Shown here one piece after another: positions 18,485 to 29,400 of a stretch of 64,000 nt of DNA; the first letter of the stretch is position 1, and each line of letters starts with the position of its first letter. The position numbers and the translations under genes were made by a program. The DNA comes from Maribacter aquimaris (GTDB taxonomy: Bacteria; Bacteroidota; Bacteroidia; Flavobacteriales; Flavobacteriaceae). The notes under the pieces were generated by a model that saw only the letters and a program-made list of their open reading frames with translations, was not told the origin of the DNA and did no database searches. The DNA lies in contig NZ_JABTCF010000010.1 of assembly GCF_014596745.1 (NCBI RefSeq), forward strand, positions 1-64,000. The letters run 5' to 3'.

Positions 18485-19693
18485 ATGAAAAGACTAGGAT
18501 ATTATGTTTTACTTTTTATAGGGATAATTTTGACCGCCTCTTTTGTGCATTCGGAAAATGCAGAGCCAAGGAACAAAAAGGGTACGAATGTGGTAATGGC
18601 GTATTATGTGCCCGAAAAGGATTATCGCCCAGATGAACTTCCATTGCACCAATTGACCCATATCATTTATTCATTTACCAATGTCATAGATGGTAAGATG
18701 CAATTCAGGGATGCTGAAAATGAAGATAAACTCAAAGCGTTGGTCGCTGAGCGGAAAAAACATCCAAACCTTAAAGTAATGATTGCCTGTGGGGGATGGG
18801 GTGCTGATGGGTTCTCCGATATGGCACACACCGCAGAAAATCGAAAGAAATTTGTTCAAAGTGTAGTGGAATTCAATACTGAATATGAATTGGACGGACT
18901 GGATATTGATTGGGAATATCCTGCTATTCCTGCCGCCAATACCGGAGCGCGCCCAGAAGATAAACAGAATTTCACCTTGTTGATGAAAGAACTGCGTGAG
19001 GGATTGGATACCTTGGAGAGAACGCAAACACTGACTTTTGCCTCGGCCGGATGGAAGCGGTATTATGAAAATGTTGAGGTTACCGAAGTAATGAAGTACG
19101 CAAATTATATGAATGTAATGACCTATGACCAAATTGGGGCTACTTCCCCGGTCACCGGTCACCATACTGCCCTGGGGTTGATTGAAACCAAGGACATTCA
19201 AGATACTCCCGCTGCAGAATACATTAAAAGCAGAAAGGAAGAGATGAAAAAAAGGGGTTATACGTATGAGCCTAGATCGGTAGAACGCATAGTCGATTTT
19301 TGTATTGCCAGAGGGGTAGCACCAGATCAGATTGTTATTGGAGCGGCCTTTTATGGCCGTGCTTGGAAAGGCGTACCTCCAGGGAATAACGGTCTATATC
19401 AGTCCAACAAAGGTTCGTATATCGGATGGAGTGCCTACAATCAGATTCGTAAGGAATTTGAATCGAATAGGAATTATAAAAGGTATTGGGATCCTGTTGC
19501 GAAAGCACCCTATTTATACAGTGCAAAGGACAGTGTGTTCATCAGTTATGACGATACGGTTTCCGTAGCCTTAAAAACGGCCTATGCCAAACAAAAGAAA
19601 TTGGCTGGGATCATGTTTTGGGAATTGGGGAACGATACCAAGGAAGCCAACAGTCTCTTGAAAGCCATCTATGAGGCATCAAAGAAAAAATAA
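18485..19693 (+). CDS. GH18 glycoside hydrolase (chitinase / endo-beta-N-acetylglucosaminidase type)
   Basis: This is a 402-residue exported protein (signal MKRLGYYVLLFIGIILTASF, then VHSENA). GH18 signatures are clear: THIIYSFTNV, KVMIACGGWG, the catalytic DGLDIDWEYP at about residues 137-146 with acid Glu144, NVMTYDQIG, and GIMFWELGND near the end. The family retains configuration through the substrate N-acetyl group. The DIDWEYP form is the classical chitinase form; many N-glycan-specific GH18 ENGases have a different ending. Activity on the chitobiose core of N-glycans is therefore suggested by context only, and chito-oligosaccharide hydrolysis is equally possible. The stop overlaps the next ATG as TAATG. 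Confidence 0.9.
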   Translation: MKRLGYYVLLFIGIILTASFVHSENAEPRNKKGTNVVMAYYVPEKDYRPDELPLHQLTHIIYSFTNVIDGKMQFRDAENEDKLKALVAERKKHPNLKVMIACGGWGADGFSDMAHTAENRKKFVQSVVEFNTEYELDGLDIDWEYPAIPAANTGARPEDKQNFTLLMKELREGLDTLERTQTLTFASAGWKRYYENVEVTEVMKYANYMNVMTYDQIGATSPVTGHHTALGLIETKDIQDTPAAEYIKSRKEEMKKRGYTYEPRSVERIVDFCIARGVAPDQIVIGAAFYGRAWKGVPPGNNGLYQSNKGSYIGWSAYNQIRKEFESNRNYKRYWDPVAKAPYLYSAKDSVFISYDDTVSVALKTAYAKQKKLAGIMFWELGNDTKEANSLLKAIYEASKKK

Positions 19694-21951
19694 TGAGTAC
19701 TAAATCTAAAAACATGAAAAGGAGAGTCCTTATTACGCTATTTGTTTTTTGTCTTGTGTTGAATTCTTGTTCGGATAATTCACTCCAGTTGGTAAAAAAT
19801 GGAAAATCCGATTTTGAAATTGTTGTTGATGCAGGCGCCACTGAAAGGGCTATTGCATCCGCAAAAGTGCTGCAATCATACATCAATAAGATCAGTGGGG
19901 CACAATTAAGTATTGTGGATGAAAGCTCACAGGGTGCGGATAGGGGCAAAATATTTATAGGAAACATAGATGATGCTGAATTGGGGATGCATCAGATTAG
20001 GATAAATGTGTCTGATGGAAATCTTTATATTCATGGGGGGTCTGATGCGGCATTGAATAATGCCATTTATGAGTTTTTAGAACGGTATTTGGATTGTAAA
20101 TGGTATGCTCCAGAGGTCGAGGAAATACCACAATCAACCTCGATAGCCTTGGCATTGCCCCTTGACTATTCCTATACTCCGGAAATTACTACTCGAACAG
20201 TACATTCAAGGCTTTTTTATGAAAACAAGGACTATGCTGACCAGCAAAAAGTAACTTACGAGGCGTTTCCGCATTATGTACCAATAGCCCGTGTACATAC
20301 TTTCCAACGGTTTGTGCCAGAGGAAACATTTTTTAAAGTACATCCTGAGTATTACGCCTGGCGAGGTGATAAACGATTGCCGACCCAGTTGTGCCTAACT
20401 AATGATACGGTTTTAGGGATAGTCAAGGATTCAGTACGGGCAATGTTTCAAAGATACCCTGAGGCATCAGTGATTTCTGTGAGTCAAGATGATAATCAAC
20501 AATATTGCCAGTGTCCGAATTGTTCGAAAATTGATGAGGAGGAAGGTAGCCCGGCAGGGACAATGATTCGGTTTGTGAATAAGGTAGCTGAGGCATTTCC
20601 CGATAAGACCATTTCAACCTTGGCCTATCAACATACACGGAAGCCTTGCAAAACCCACCCAGTTGATAATGTACTCATCACATTATGCTCTATTGAATGT
20701 GATCGAAGTGGTCCCATTGAAGAGAAATGTGCCGATTTTGCAGACGATTTAAAAGGATGGGGAAAATTAACCGACAATATTAGAATTTGGGATTACACCA
20801 CCCAATTCACCAATTTTATGGCCCCCTTTCCCAATATCCAAACCCTTAAACCCAATATTGAACTGTTCAAGGATAATGGTGCAAAATGGGTCTTTGAGCA
20901 GCATAGCAATAATCCCAGTGAGCTTTTTGAATTGCGGTCCTATATTACGGCTAAATTGCTTTGGGACCCCAGTTTGGATCTCGATGCCCTTTTGACGGAA
21001 TTCACAAACGGTTATTACAAGGAAGCGGGGATTTATGTAAAACAGTATGTAGATAAAATACATGCTGCATTAAAGAAAGATCCCGAATTCTTCCTGTTTT
21101 TGTATGGAGACCCTTCACAGGCCTTCGATTCCTATTTGTCTGCAAACCTGCTCAAAGAGTATTCCGCTTTATTTGATAAGGCCGAAAAAGAAGTGGCTGA
21201 TAGCCCAGAATTACTCCTAAGGGTGAGGACTGCTCGTTTAGGCGTTGATTATGCCGTGTTGGAAGCATGTAGGAAAGGAATATCAAATGAATATACTTTG
21301 GTTGTAAATACTGGGGATGATGGTGTACAGGTGAATCCTATGGTAAATGGGATTTTAAAGAAATTAAAGGAAACCACCAAAGCCGGTAATATCACATTAA
21401 TGAATGAAATGGGGTTTACGGTAAGCGAATATCTTGGGACCTATTCCAAAGCCCTTCAAGTAGCCTCGCAACCCAATAAAGCTTTGGGGAAAAAGGTAAC
21501 CCTATTGTCCAAACCCAAGAAATATGCCAATGAGGACCCACAAGTCCTTACCGATGGGGCCCTTGGTGGAAATGGTTTTTATGCCAATTGGTTAGGGTTT
21601 GAGGGTAATGATCTGGAGGCTATAGTGGATTTAGGCCATGTGCAGCGAATCAATATGGTTTCCATGGCTTTCTTGCAAGTGACCAACCATGTAGTGTTCT
21701 ATCCTACGCATGTCACTTATTATGGGGCTACCGACAACAAAAAATTTGTGGCACTCGGAACGGTGGAGAACAAGGCTCCCTTGACCAAAAACAGCAAGGT
21801 AAACGACATCCAGTATTTTGATGTGAATGATATTGACAAGGAATTCAGGTATATCAAGATAAAGGCCAAGAATATGGCAAGTCCACCTTACTGGCATCAT
21901 GCCGCAGGGACGCCCTCTTGGATTTTTGCCGATGAAATTTTAATCAATTGA
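19693..21951 (+). CDS. DUF4838 protein, candidate GH163 endo-beta-N-acetylglucosaminidase, lipoprotein
   Basis: This is a 752-residue lipoprotein. The first ATG overlaps the GH18 stop; an ATG at 19714 gives a tighter signal (MKRRVLITLFVFCLVLNSCS). Residues of about 20-130 form an N-terminal domain like that preceding GH67-type barrels (AIYEFLERYLDCKWYAPEVE). The middle has the DUF4838 pattern: VISVSQDDNQQYCQCPNC, TISTLAYQHTRKP, IRIWDYTTQF and WVFEQHSNNPSELFELRSYI. The C-terminal 150 residues look like an F5/8-type (discoidin-like) domain (DLGHVQRINMVSMAFLQ). The GH163 family was founded on DUF4838 proteins acting on complex N-glycans, so the context fits. Membership in GH163 rather than a related DUF4838 clade is not proven here. 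Confidence 0.8.
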   Translation: MSTKSKNMKRRVLITLFVFCLVLNSCSDNSLQLVKNGKSDFEIVVDAGATERAIASAKVLQSYINKISGAQLSIVDESSQGADRGKIFIGNIDDAELGMHQIRINVSDGNLYIHGGSDAALNNAIYEFLERYLDCKWYAPEVEEIPQSTSIALALPLDYSYTPEITTRTVHSRLFYENKDYADQQKVTYEAFPHYVPIARVHTFQRFVPEETFFKVHPEYYAWRGDKRLPTQLCLTNDTVLGIVKDSVRAMFQRYPEASVISVSQDDNQQYCQCPNCSKIDEEEGSPAGTMIRFVNKVAEAFPDKTISTLAYQHTRKPCKTHPVDNVLITLCSIECDRSGPIEEKCADFADDLKGWGKLTDNIRIWDYTTQFTNFMAPFPNIQTLKPNIELFKDNGAKWVFEQHSNNPSELFELRSYITAKLLWDPSLDLDALLTEFTNGYYKEAGIYVKQYVDKIHAALKKDPEFFLFLYGDPSQAFDSYLSANLLKEYSALFDKAEKEVADSPELLLRVRTARLGVDYAVLEACRKGISNEYTLVVNTGDDGVQVNPMVNGILKKLKETTKAGNITLMNEMGFTVSEYLGTYSKALQVASQPNKALGKKVTLLSKPKKYANEDPQVLTDGALGGNGFYANWLGFEGNDLEAIVDLGHVQRINMVSMAFLQVTNHVVFYPTHVTYYGATDNKKFVALGTVENKAPLTKNSKVNDIQYFDVNDIDKEFRYIKIKAKNMASPPYWHHAAGTPSWIFADEILIN

Positions 21952-21962
21952 AATCACTTCCT

Positions 21963-24614
21963 ATGGGAAAAGAGATTTATTGCAGCTTCCTATTATTCTG
22001 TGTTTGGTCCATTGGACTGGCCCAACAGCCCCAATATCCCTATCAAGATTCAAAATTGCCGGTAGAGGAAAGGGTATCCGATCTTTTGTCACGAATGTCA
22101 CTCGAGGAAAAAGTTCGTCAAATGGACATGTATAAGGGGGAGTATTTTAAAAACGGGGAGCAATTTGATTCGAAAAAAACGGAATTAAAGATAGGTCGCT
22201 TGGGTGTTGGCGCAATCCATGACATTTACCCGAAATCGGCGAAGATGATCAATTCACTCCAAGCCTATGTTATGGAAAATAATAGATGGGGGATACCTGC
22301 ATTGATCATGGCAGAGGTTCTTCATGGATATAGTGGTGAGGGTAATACAGCTTTTCCCATGAATATAGGGTTAGGGTCCACCTGGGACCCAGGTCTTATG
22401 AAAAAGGTAGGAAGGGTTATCGGTTCTGAGGCAAGGGCGCATGGTGTACATTATGGGTTAGGGCCCGTCTTGGGAATAGGAAGGGAGCCCCGCTGGGGAA
22501 GGATTGCCGAAACCTTGGGTGAAGATACTTATTTGGCATCTGAACTAGGGTTGGCAATGATCCAGGGGATGCAAGGGGATAGCCTATCCTCGGATAACGC
22601 AATAATCGCGGAGCCTAAACATTTTGCCGTACATAGCTATCCTCAGGCCGGAGGAAATTCTTCCCCGGTTATTGTCGGGGAAAGAACGGCACGTGAGGAT
22701 TTCTTACCCGTATTTGAAAAGGCATACAAAGAAGGTGGGGCCTTAGGTGCCATGTGTGCTTATTCTGAATTGGATGGGGTTCCTTGTGCCGCCAACCATT
22801 GGTTGCTAACCGATGTCTTACGTAAGGAATGGGGTTTTAAAGGCATTGTAATTTCGGACTTAGGGGCGATAAAGTACTTGCAGACCACCCACTTTGTAAC
22901 CTCCTCCCCAAGGGAAAGTATAAAGGAAGCCGTCGCGGCAGGGGTAGATATGCAATTCTATGATTTTTCCAATGAATTTTGGCAAAAGACCTTAATGGAA
23001 TTGGTCAATGAAGGCGAACTTTCAATGAATGAAATTAATAGGGCCGCAGGGGGTGTGCTCCGGTTGAAGTTTTTATTGGGTCTTTTTGAGCATCCTTTTA
23101 TTGAGGAAACGAAAATGCAGGAGCGGAAGCATTCATTGGAAAATCAAGCCATAGCATTGGAGGCAGCCCATAAATCAATGGTGCTTTTAAAAAATGAAAA
23201 AAACCTTTTACCGCTAAATAAAAATATAAAAACAATCGCTGTGATAGGGCCTAACGCCAATGAAAGTAGATTGGGTGGGTATTCGGTTCGGAATAAAAAG
23301 GGGATCACCGTTCTTGAGGGTATAAAACAGGTAGTGGATTCCTCTGTGGAAGTTCTCTATGAACAAGGGGTTCCCTTGATTGTTAAGGGGCAAATCGTTG
23401 ATCAAGAATATCTATTTACACCCGATAAGAAAGGAAATGGGTTAAAAGGGGAATATTTCGATAATAGGAATTTAGAAGGTAGTCCCGTACTGACAAGGAT
23501 TGATGGGGAATTGGGATTTGATTGGCCATGGTCTCCAGGACCAGGGGTACCTGATGATCAGTTTTCGGTAAGATGGACAGGTTTTTTAAAACCAACGGAA
23601 ACCTTTGAAGGGTGGTTGGGGTTAAGTTCTGATGACGGTGTTAGAATGTGGGTGGATGAACAACTTATTGTAGACAATTGGAACAAAGGAGCAACAGCAA
23701 TCGTTACCACTCCCATGCGGTTTGAAGCGGGCAGGGAATACCAGATCCGCATAGAAATGTGGGAAGGTGGATGGGGAGCGCGAGCCCATTTGCGATGGAA
23801 CCTACAAAAAGTTGATCTTGAACCAGCCATTGCTGCAGCCAAAAAATCGGATGTGGCTATCGTGGTACTGGGGGAGTCCAACGAACTGGTGGAGGAGAAT
23901 AGGGATGTTGCCACCTTGGAATTACATGGAAAACAATTGGCACTGATCAAAGCAATTCAAGAGACCGGTACCCCAGTGGTTGCCGTATTGTTGAACGGTA
24001 GGCCTTTGGCGATTAATTGGGTCAATGATCATGTTCCTGCCATTCTTGAGTCCTGGTTCCCGGGAGAAGCTGGGGGAAGGGCCGTGGCAGATGTGCTTTT
24101 CGGTAATTTCAACCCGGCGGGTAGGTTGCCCATCTCATTTCCTAAATCGGTAGGTCAGTTGCCAATTTATTATAACCAAAAACCTTCGGCCATCCATAGG
24201 TATGTTAGAGAAAGCCAAGATCCCCTGTACGATTTTGGTTTTGGGTTGAGTTATACCAAATTCACCTATTCCAATTTGAGGGTTAGTGCTTCGGAAATCC
24301 ATAAAGAAGATAAAATACTGGTTCATGTTGATGTTCAGAATACGGGGGATTTTGACGGTGAGGAAGTAGTGCAGCTCTATATTAATGATGTATACAGCAG
24401 TGTTACCACCCCCCGAAAAACCTTAAAGGGATTTAAACGTCTTTTCTTGAAAAAGGGAGAAAAGTCGACGGTTAGCTTTGAATTGGGACCAGAGAAATTA
24501 TCGATTTGGAACAAGGATATGGAAAGGGGTGTCGAACCTGGTGATTTCGAGATCATGGTAGGAGGCAATTTAACCGATGTACTAAAGACCGGATTCAAAG
24601 TATTGATCAATTAA
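21963..24614 (+). CDS. GH3 glycoside hydrolase with PA14 insertion, secreted
   Basis: From ATG 21963 this is an 883-residue protein with a signal peptide (FLLFCVWSIGLAQ). The frame can also start at a TTG (21948) that overlaps the preceding stop. The GH3 barrel domain spans about 30-370, with EPRWGRIAETLGED, AEPKHFAVHSYPQAGG and the nucleophile Asp in GIVISDLGAI. A PA14 domain is inserted at about 490-625 (GLKGEYFDNRNLEG, LGLSSDDGVRMWVDE). The GH3 C-terminal domain follows (VVLGESNELVEENRD, GEAGGRAVADVLFG), then a fibronectin-type tail. Family activities include beta-glucosidase and beta-xylosidase. With the adjoining fucosidase, removal of beta-1,2-xylose from plant- or alga-type N-glycans is a reasonable but untested idea. 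Confidence 0.93.
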   Translation: MGKEIYCSFLLFCVWSIGLAQQPQYPYQDSKLPVEERVSDLLSRMSLEEKVRQMDMYKGEYFKNGEQFDSKKTELKIGRLGVGAIHDIYPKSAKMINSLQAYVMENNRWGIPALIMAEVLHGYSGEGNTAFPMNIGLGSTWDPGLMKKVGRVIGSEARAHGVHYGLGPVLGIGREPRWGRIAETLGEDTYLASELGLAMIQGMQGDSLSSDNAIIAEPKHFAVHSYPQAGGNSSPVIVGERTAREDFLPVFEKAYKEGGALGAMCAYSELDGVPCAANHWLLTDVLRKEWGFKGIVISDLGAIKYLQTTHFVTSSPRESIKEAVAAGVDMQFYDFSNEFWQKTLMELVNEGELSMNEINRAAGGVLRLKFLLGLFEHPFIEETKMQERKHSLENQAIALEAAHKSMVLLKNEKNLLPLNKNIKTIAVIGPNANESRLGGYSVRNKKGITVLEGIKQVVDSSVEVLYEQGVPLIVKGQIVDQEYLFTPDKKGNGLKGEYFDNRNLEGSPVLTRIDGELGFDWPWSPGPGVPDDQFSVRWTGFLKPTETFEGWLGLSSDDGVRMWVDEQLIVDNWNKGATAIVTTPMRFEAGREYQIRIEMWEGGWGARAHLRWNLQKVDLEPAIAAAKKSDVAIVVLGESNELVEENRDVATLELHGKQLALIKAIQETGTPVVAVLLNGRPLAINWVNDHVPAILESWFPGEAGGRAVADVLFGNFNPAGRLPISFPKSVGQLPIYYNQKPSAIHRYVRESQDPLYDFGFGLSYTKFTYSNLRVSASEIHKEDKILVHVDVQNTGDFDGEEVVQLYINDVYSSVTTPRKTLKGFKRLFLKKGEKSTVSFELGPEKLSIWNKDMERGVEPGDFEIMVGGNLTDVLKTGFKVLIN

Positions 24615-24631
24615 AGCAGTAATCAAAAATA

Positions 24632-26124
24632 ATGATTATGGAAAAGTTCATACACAGTAGGATTTTGATATTGGTGGTATTCCTAGCCGCTTTTCAGCAG
24701 AGTTGGGGACAAGCGATTTACGAGGATGAGCGGTATGTCCCAGAGACAGATTCCTTAACCAATGTAAAACTTTCGGAATGGCAAGACCTTAAATTCGGAC
24801 TTCTTATGCATTGGGTCCCTATAGTCAATGGGGTGTTGTGGAATCGTGGTCGATCTGTCCGGAGGATTATGGATGGTGCGAACGGAAAATGGGTTCAAAT
24901 CCATCGGATTACAATACCTACAGGAAAGAATATGAAGATTTAAAAAAGACCTTCAACCCGGTAAAATTCAATCCGGATAAATGGGCCAAGGCGGCAAAAA
25001 ATGCGGGAATGAAATATGTGGTTTTCACCACAAAACACCATGACGGCTTTTCCATGTTCGATTCAAAGTATACGGATTATAAGATAACAGACCCCGAAAC
25101 GCCGTTTTCTTCAAATCCGAAGGCCAATGTGACTAAAGAGATATTCGAAGCCTTTAGGGGTGAAGGTCTATGGGCAGGAGCTTATTTTTCCAAACCGGAT
25201 TGGCATCATGAAAATTATTGGTCCCCAAATTTCCCGCCTTTTGATAGAAATGTAAATTATGATCCAGCGCTTTATCCGGAGAAATGGGAAAAATATGTCC
25301 AGTTTACCCATAACCAGATACTGGAATTGCTAACGGATTATGGTAAGGTGGATATTCTATGGCTCGATGGTGGTTGGGTTAAAAAGAGAGACAAGGAAAA
25401 TATAGAACAAAACTATGATGAAAAGTTCAAGGAGAATCTATCGGGCAATGGTTTCTTGAAACACCGTGTAGTGAGTCAGGATATCCGAATGGATGAATTG
25501 GTCGAAAAAGCCCGGGAAAAACAGCCTGGACTGATTGTGGTGGATAGGGCTGTACACGGGAAGAATCAAAATTATTTGACGCCCGAGAATCGTATTCCTG
25601 AAAAACCTCTGCCATACCCTTGGGAATCTTGTATTATTGCCGGTGGTGGTTGGTCTTATTCCTTTGATGCCAATTATATGTCCGGTCGGGAAGCAATACA
25701 TACATTGGTCGATATTGTGGCTAAGGGAGGTAACCTGTTGCTCAATATAGCACCAAGTCCTGAAGGGGAATGGGATGCTGGTGCCTATGGACTTTTGGAG
25801 GAAATAGGGGATTGGATGAACATTAACGACGAAGCTATTTATGGGACCAAATCAATGGCACCATACAAATCCGGTAATGTTTGCGTAACAACAAAACCCG
25901 ATGGTTCGATTTATCTTATTTATTTGGTGGAAAAGGGGCAAAAAAGCCTACCTTCTGCCATAGAATTCCCCGTTGTTATCCCAAAAAAAGCAAAAGCAAC
26001 CATTTTAGGTGTGAAATCGTCATTACAATGGAAAAGAAAGGACGAAGGTATTAGCATCGAACTCCCCTTAAGCCTTAGATCAAGGTTGTTGGGAACATCG
26101 GCATTTGTAATTAAAATCAAATAA
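24632..26124 (+). pseudogene. GH29 alpha-L-fucosidase interrupted by a one-base frameshift
   Basis: Two overlapping frames together make a full-length GH29 fucosidase of about 495 residues. The first frame (24632-24943) carries the signal peptide (ILILVVFLAAFQQSWGQ) and ends its homology at WQDLKFGLLMHW. The second frame continues with GPYSQWGVVESWSICPEDY and runs to 26124. It includes FTTKHHDGFSMFDSKYTDY, the nucleophile Asp in VDILWLDGGWV, and GGNLLLNIAPSPEGEWDAG. The join falls at 24811-24817, where TTGGGTCCC should read TTGGGGTCCC: one G is missing from a G run. The second frame also begins with a TTG codon there, but that would lack export and the barrel start. This is either a genuine inactivating mutation or a homopolymer sequencing error. 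Confidence 0.88.
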
Positions 26125-26426
26125 AAAAGTAGGAAGATAATTAAGGGGTTATCATAAAAAACGTACACCGTCTAAAGTCCCGTTTTAACAGGTTCTATCC
26201 CAACCTGTTCAGCTTATGGCTTTATCCCTGGTTTCTAAGGACCTTTGTTTTAACTATATAAGGTTTTATAGAATTGCTCTTTAGCTTTTCAGCGTAGTTA
26301 TTGGTCGAAAACATTTCAAAATCAACGGTCAAATTTCAAATTTAGTACTTTAACATTATTTTAATAACTTTAAGATAATGTTATCATTTAAAGATTCAAA
26401 CGATTATTAAACAAAACTAAACTAAC
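26125..26426. other. Intergenic region between GH29 and susC with two inverted repeats
   Basis: This 302-bp spacer separates the enzyme run from susC. A hairpin with arms AACAGGTT and AACCTGTT and a 7-nt loop lies at 26187-26209. It lacks a following T tract, so it is not a convincing intrinsic terminator. A larger imperfect palindrome lies at 26351-26383 (listed separately). The last 100 bp are AT-rich, as expected for a promoter, but no exact TAnnTTTG box is present. No ORF is supported. Confidence 0.6.
26351..26383. promoter_or_regulatory. Large inverted repeat upstream of susC (candidate operator)
   Basis: Arms TAACATTATTTTAA (26351-26364) and TTAAGATAATGTTA (26370-26383) are complementary at 13 of 14 positions around a 5-nt spacer. 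The site ends 43 bp before the susC ATG. Such symmetry suits a dimeric DNA-binding regulator, but the regulator is unknown and a structured 5' UTR is the alternative. Confidence 0.5.
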
Positions 26427-29400
26427 ATGAATCAAAAATTTAAGTATGTATTGATGTTTGTTGCTTTGCTCTTTATACAAGGAGCAATAGCCCAAACTAT
26501 TTCAGGTACGGTGACCGATAATTACGGCACACCTGTTCCGAGTGTCAATGTCATTGAGAAAGGAACAACAAATGGTACCTCAACGGATTTTGATGGTAAT
26601 TATACCATTGACGTTTCCAGTACTTCTGGAACCTTGCTTTTTTCTTCCTTAGGTTTCGTGGCCAAGGAGGTTGCAATCGGAGGTAAGACTTCAATCAATA
26701 TTTCATTGGTGGAGGATGTTGAACAACTTGGAGAAGTTGTTGTAACCGCTTTAGGTATAAAGAAAGAAGCGAAAGCCATTGGTTATGCCGCTACGGAAGT
26801 AGGTGGTGAAGAGCTTGCAACGGTAAAGGTTACCAATGCGATCAATTCGCTTCAAGGTAAGGTTGCTGGTGTAAATATTACTTCCAACTCCACTGGTGCC
26901 GCAGGTTCAAGTAGGGTTGTTATTCGTGGTAATAATACATTGACCGGTAATAACCAACCATTGTATATTATTGATGGTATCCCAATCGGTAACGATAATA
27001 ATGGGGCTGCAGGAATGTGGGGTGGATCTGATGGTGGTGATGGTATCTCCAGTATCAACCCAGATGATATTGAATCGGTTCGAGTACTTAAAGGTGGTGC
27101 CGCAACGGCCCTTTATGGTTCAAGAGGTGGTAATGGTGTTATTTTGATTACCACAAAAGGTGGTACTTCAGAACAAAAAGGTTTTGGGGTTGAAGTAAGT
27201 AGCTCCGTAACTTTTGATGCCTTGAATACTGGTATTTTGGACTTTCAACACGAGTATGGTCAAGGTACACGTGGTAGGGTCCCCGCTAATGAGGCTGAAG
27301 CTTTTGATTTAGGGAACAGTGCATGGGGAGCGAAATTGGATGGTTCTCCTGTAGTACAATGGGATGGTGTTGAAAGACCTTATTCTTATGTGGGTGATAA
27401 TTCAAGTCGTTTCTATAGAACGGGTTCTACCTTTGTAAATACCGTGGCCTTATCTAGTAATGCAGAAAATATGAATTATAGACTTTCGTTATCCAATATG
27501 GATAATGAGGATATTATGCCTAATTCAGGTTTGAACAGAAAGTCGTTTTCCTTGAACTCAGGGGCTACGCTTTCTGAAAAAATCACCACTCAGGTGAATG
27601 CCAAGTACATTGTTGAAAAAGTACAAAATAGACCACGTTTATCGGATTCTCCTGGAAATGCAAACTACACCGTAGCCCTTTTGGCACCGAATGTTGATGT
27701 GCGGAACATGCAGCCAGGAATGAATGAGGATTTGTCTGAGAATGCATATTCCAGTAATATTTACTCTACGAACCCTTATTTCGCTGCCTATAATTTCAGT
27801 AATGAGGATGTTAAGCACCGTATTATAGCGTCTACTTCCATTAGGTATGATATGTTGGATTGGTTGTATTTATCTGGCCGTGTTGGTACGGACCATTATA
27901 CACGAAAATCAACATCACTTGAGCCTTATGGTACTGCATTTAAACCATTGGGAGGAATGCAAGAGCAAGAAAGGATATATACACAAGTAGATGCCGACCT
28001 TATGTTGGGTCTTGATAAGGATATTACCGATAAGTTTTCGACTTCGGCTTTTGTGGGTGTGAACAGTAACCACATAAAATATGAGGAGTTGAATTTAGGA
28101 GGGAATGATTTTATAGTTCCTGGTTTTGAGGATATTTCGAATTTGGCCAATCAAAGCCGGTCCCGTTTGTTCAATGAACGAAAAATAGGGTCTGTATATG
28201 GTTCTTTGGAATTGGCTTATGATCGCTGGGCATATTTGACCTTTACAGGTAGAAATGACTGGTTCTCTACATTGTCTTATCCAGGTAAGGACACTTCCAA
28301 TAATGTATTCTATCCATCTGCCAATGCAAGTTTGGTTTTATCGGATGCATTGGAATTGCCATCGGCAATTACCTTTATGAAATTAAGGGGTGGTTACTCC
28401 GAAGTTGGTGGGGGTGGTGATGAAGCCTATAAATTGGCTCCAACCTACGAATTGTTCGGTCAAGGTCATTTAGGTCAGCCCTTAGGTAGGGTAAGTGGTA
28501 GTACAGTTCCAAATGCCGCTTTGGTGCCTTGGACAAAGAGTGAAGTTGAGATCGGACTTGATGCTAGATTTTTTGATAATCGTTTGTCCTTGGATTTAGC
28601 GGTGTACAAAAACGAGACTACCGATGATATAGTAAATGCAACTACCTCAATATATTCAGGGTATTCTTCTGCTACGGCCAACTTGGGTAAATTGGAGAAC
28701 AAAGGGGTTGAATTTTTACTTTCCTTTACTCCAGTACGTTCAGAGAAATTTAATTGGACCTCTAGTATAAACGGTTCTTTTAACGAAAGTTTGATTGTTG
28801 AGACCAACGCTGAAGGTCAGCCAGTAAGTTTGGATCAAGCACGTTCACAGAACGTCCAAATACAGCATGAAGTAGGGCAACGTTTTGGTAAGATAGTTGG
28901 TGTAAGTTATGTTCGGGATGATGCCGGTACCATAGTATATGATATCAATTCCGATGGTACACCATTGGCACAGGAAGGTGATCGTGTTATCTTAGGTGAC
29001 GGTGTGGCACCATGGGCCATGGGTTGGAGTAATAATTTTACTTTTGGTGATTTTAACTTGAGCTTTTTGATCGATGGTAAATTTGGGGGACAGGTTTTCT
29101 CAGGTACCAACACCTTCGCTTATGGATCAGGTTTGCATAAAGAAACCCTTGAAGGTAGGGTGAATGGTTTGACGATTTCCGGTATTGACGGAGCAACAAA
29201 TCAACCTTTTACCACCACGGTAACACCAGAGTTTTTACAGGATTATTACGGCAGGATAAACAATATTGCCGAGCAGTTCGTCGAAGATGCCGACTATATA
29301 AAATTCCGTGAATTGAGTTTCGGATACAGTTTTCCCAAAGAGATATTGGAAAGGACTTTCCTAACAAGTGCCAACGTTTCGATAATCGGAAGAAACTTGT

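Noticed and set aside
24811-26124. GH29 second frame as an independent gene starting at TTG 24811
   Set aside because: It would lack a signal peptide and the first barrel strand, and the missing residues are encoded just upstream in another frame. A frameshifted gene explains this better.
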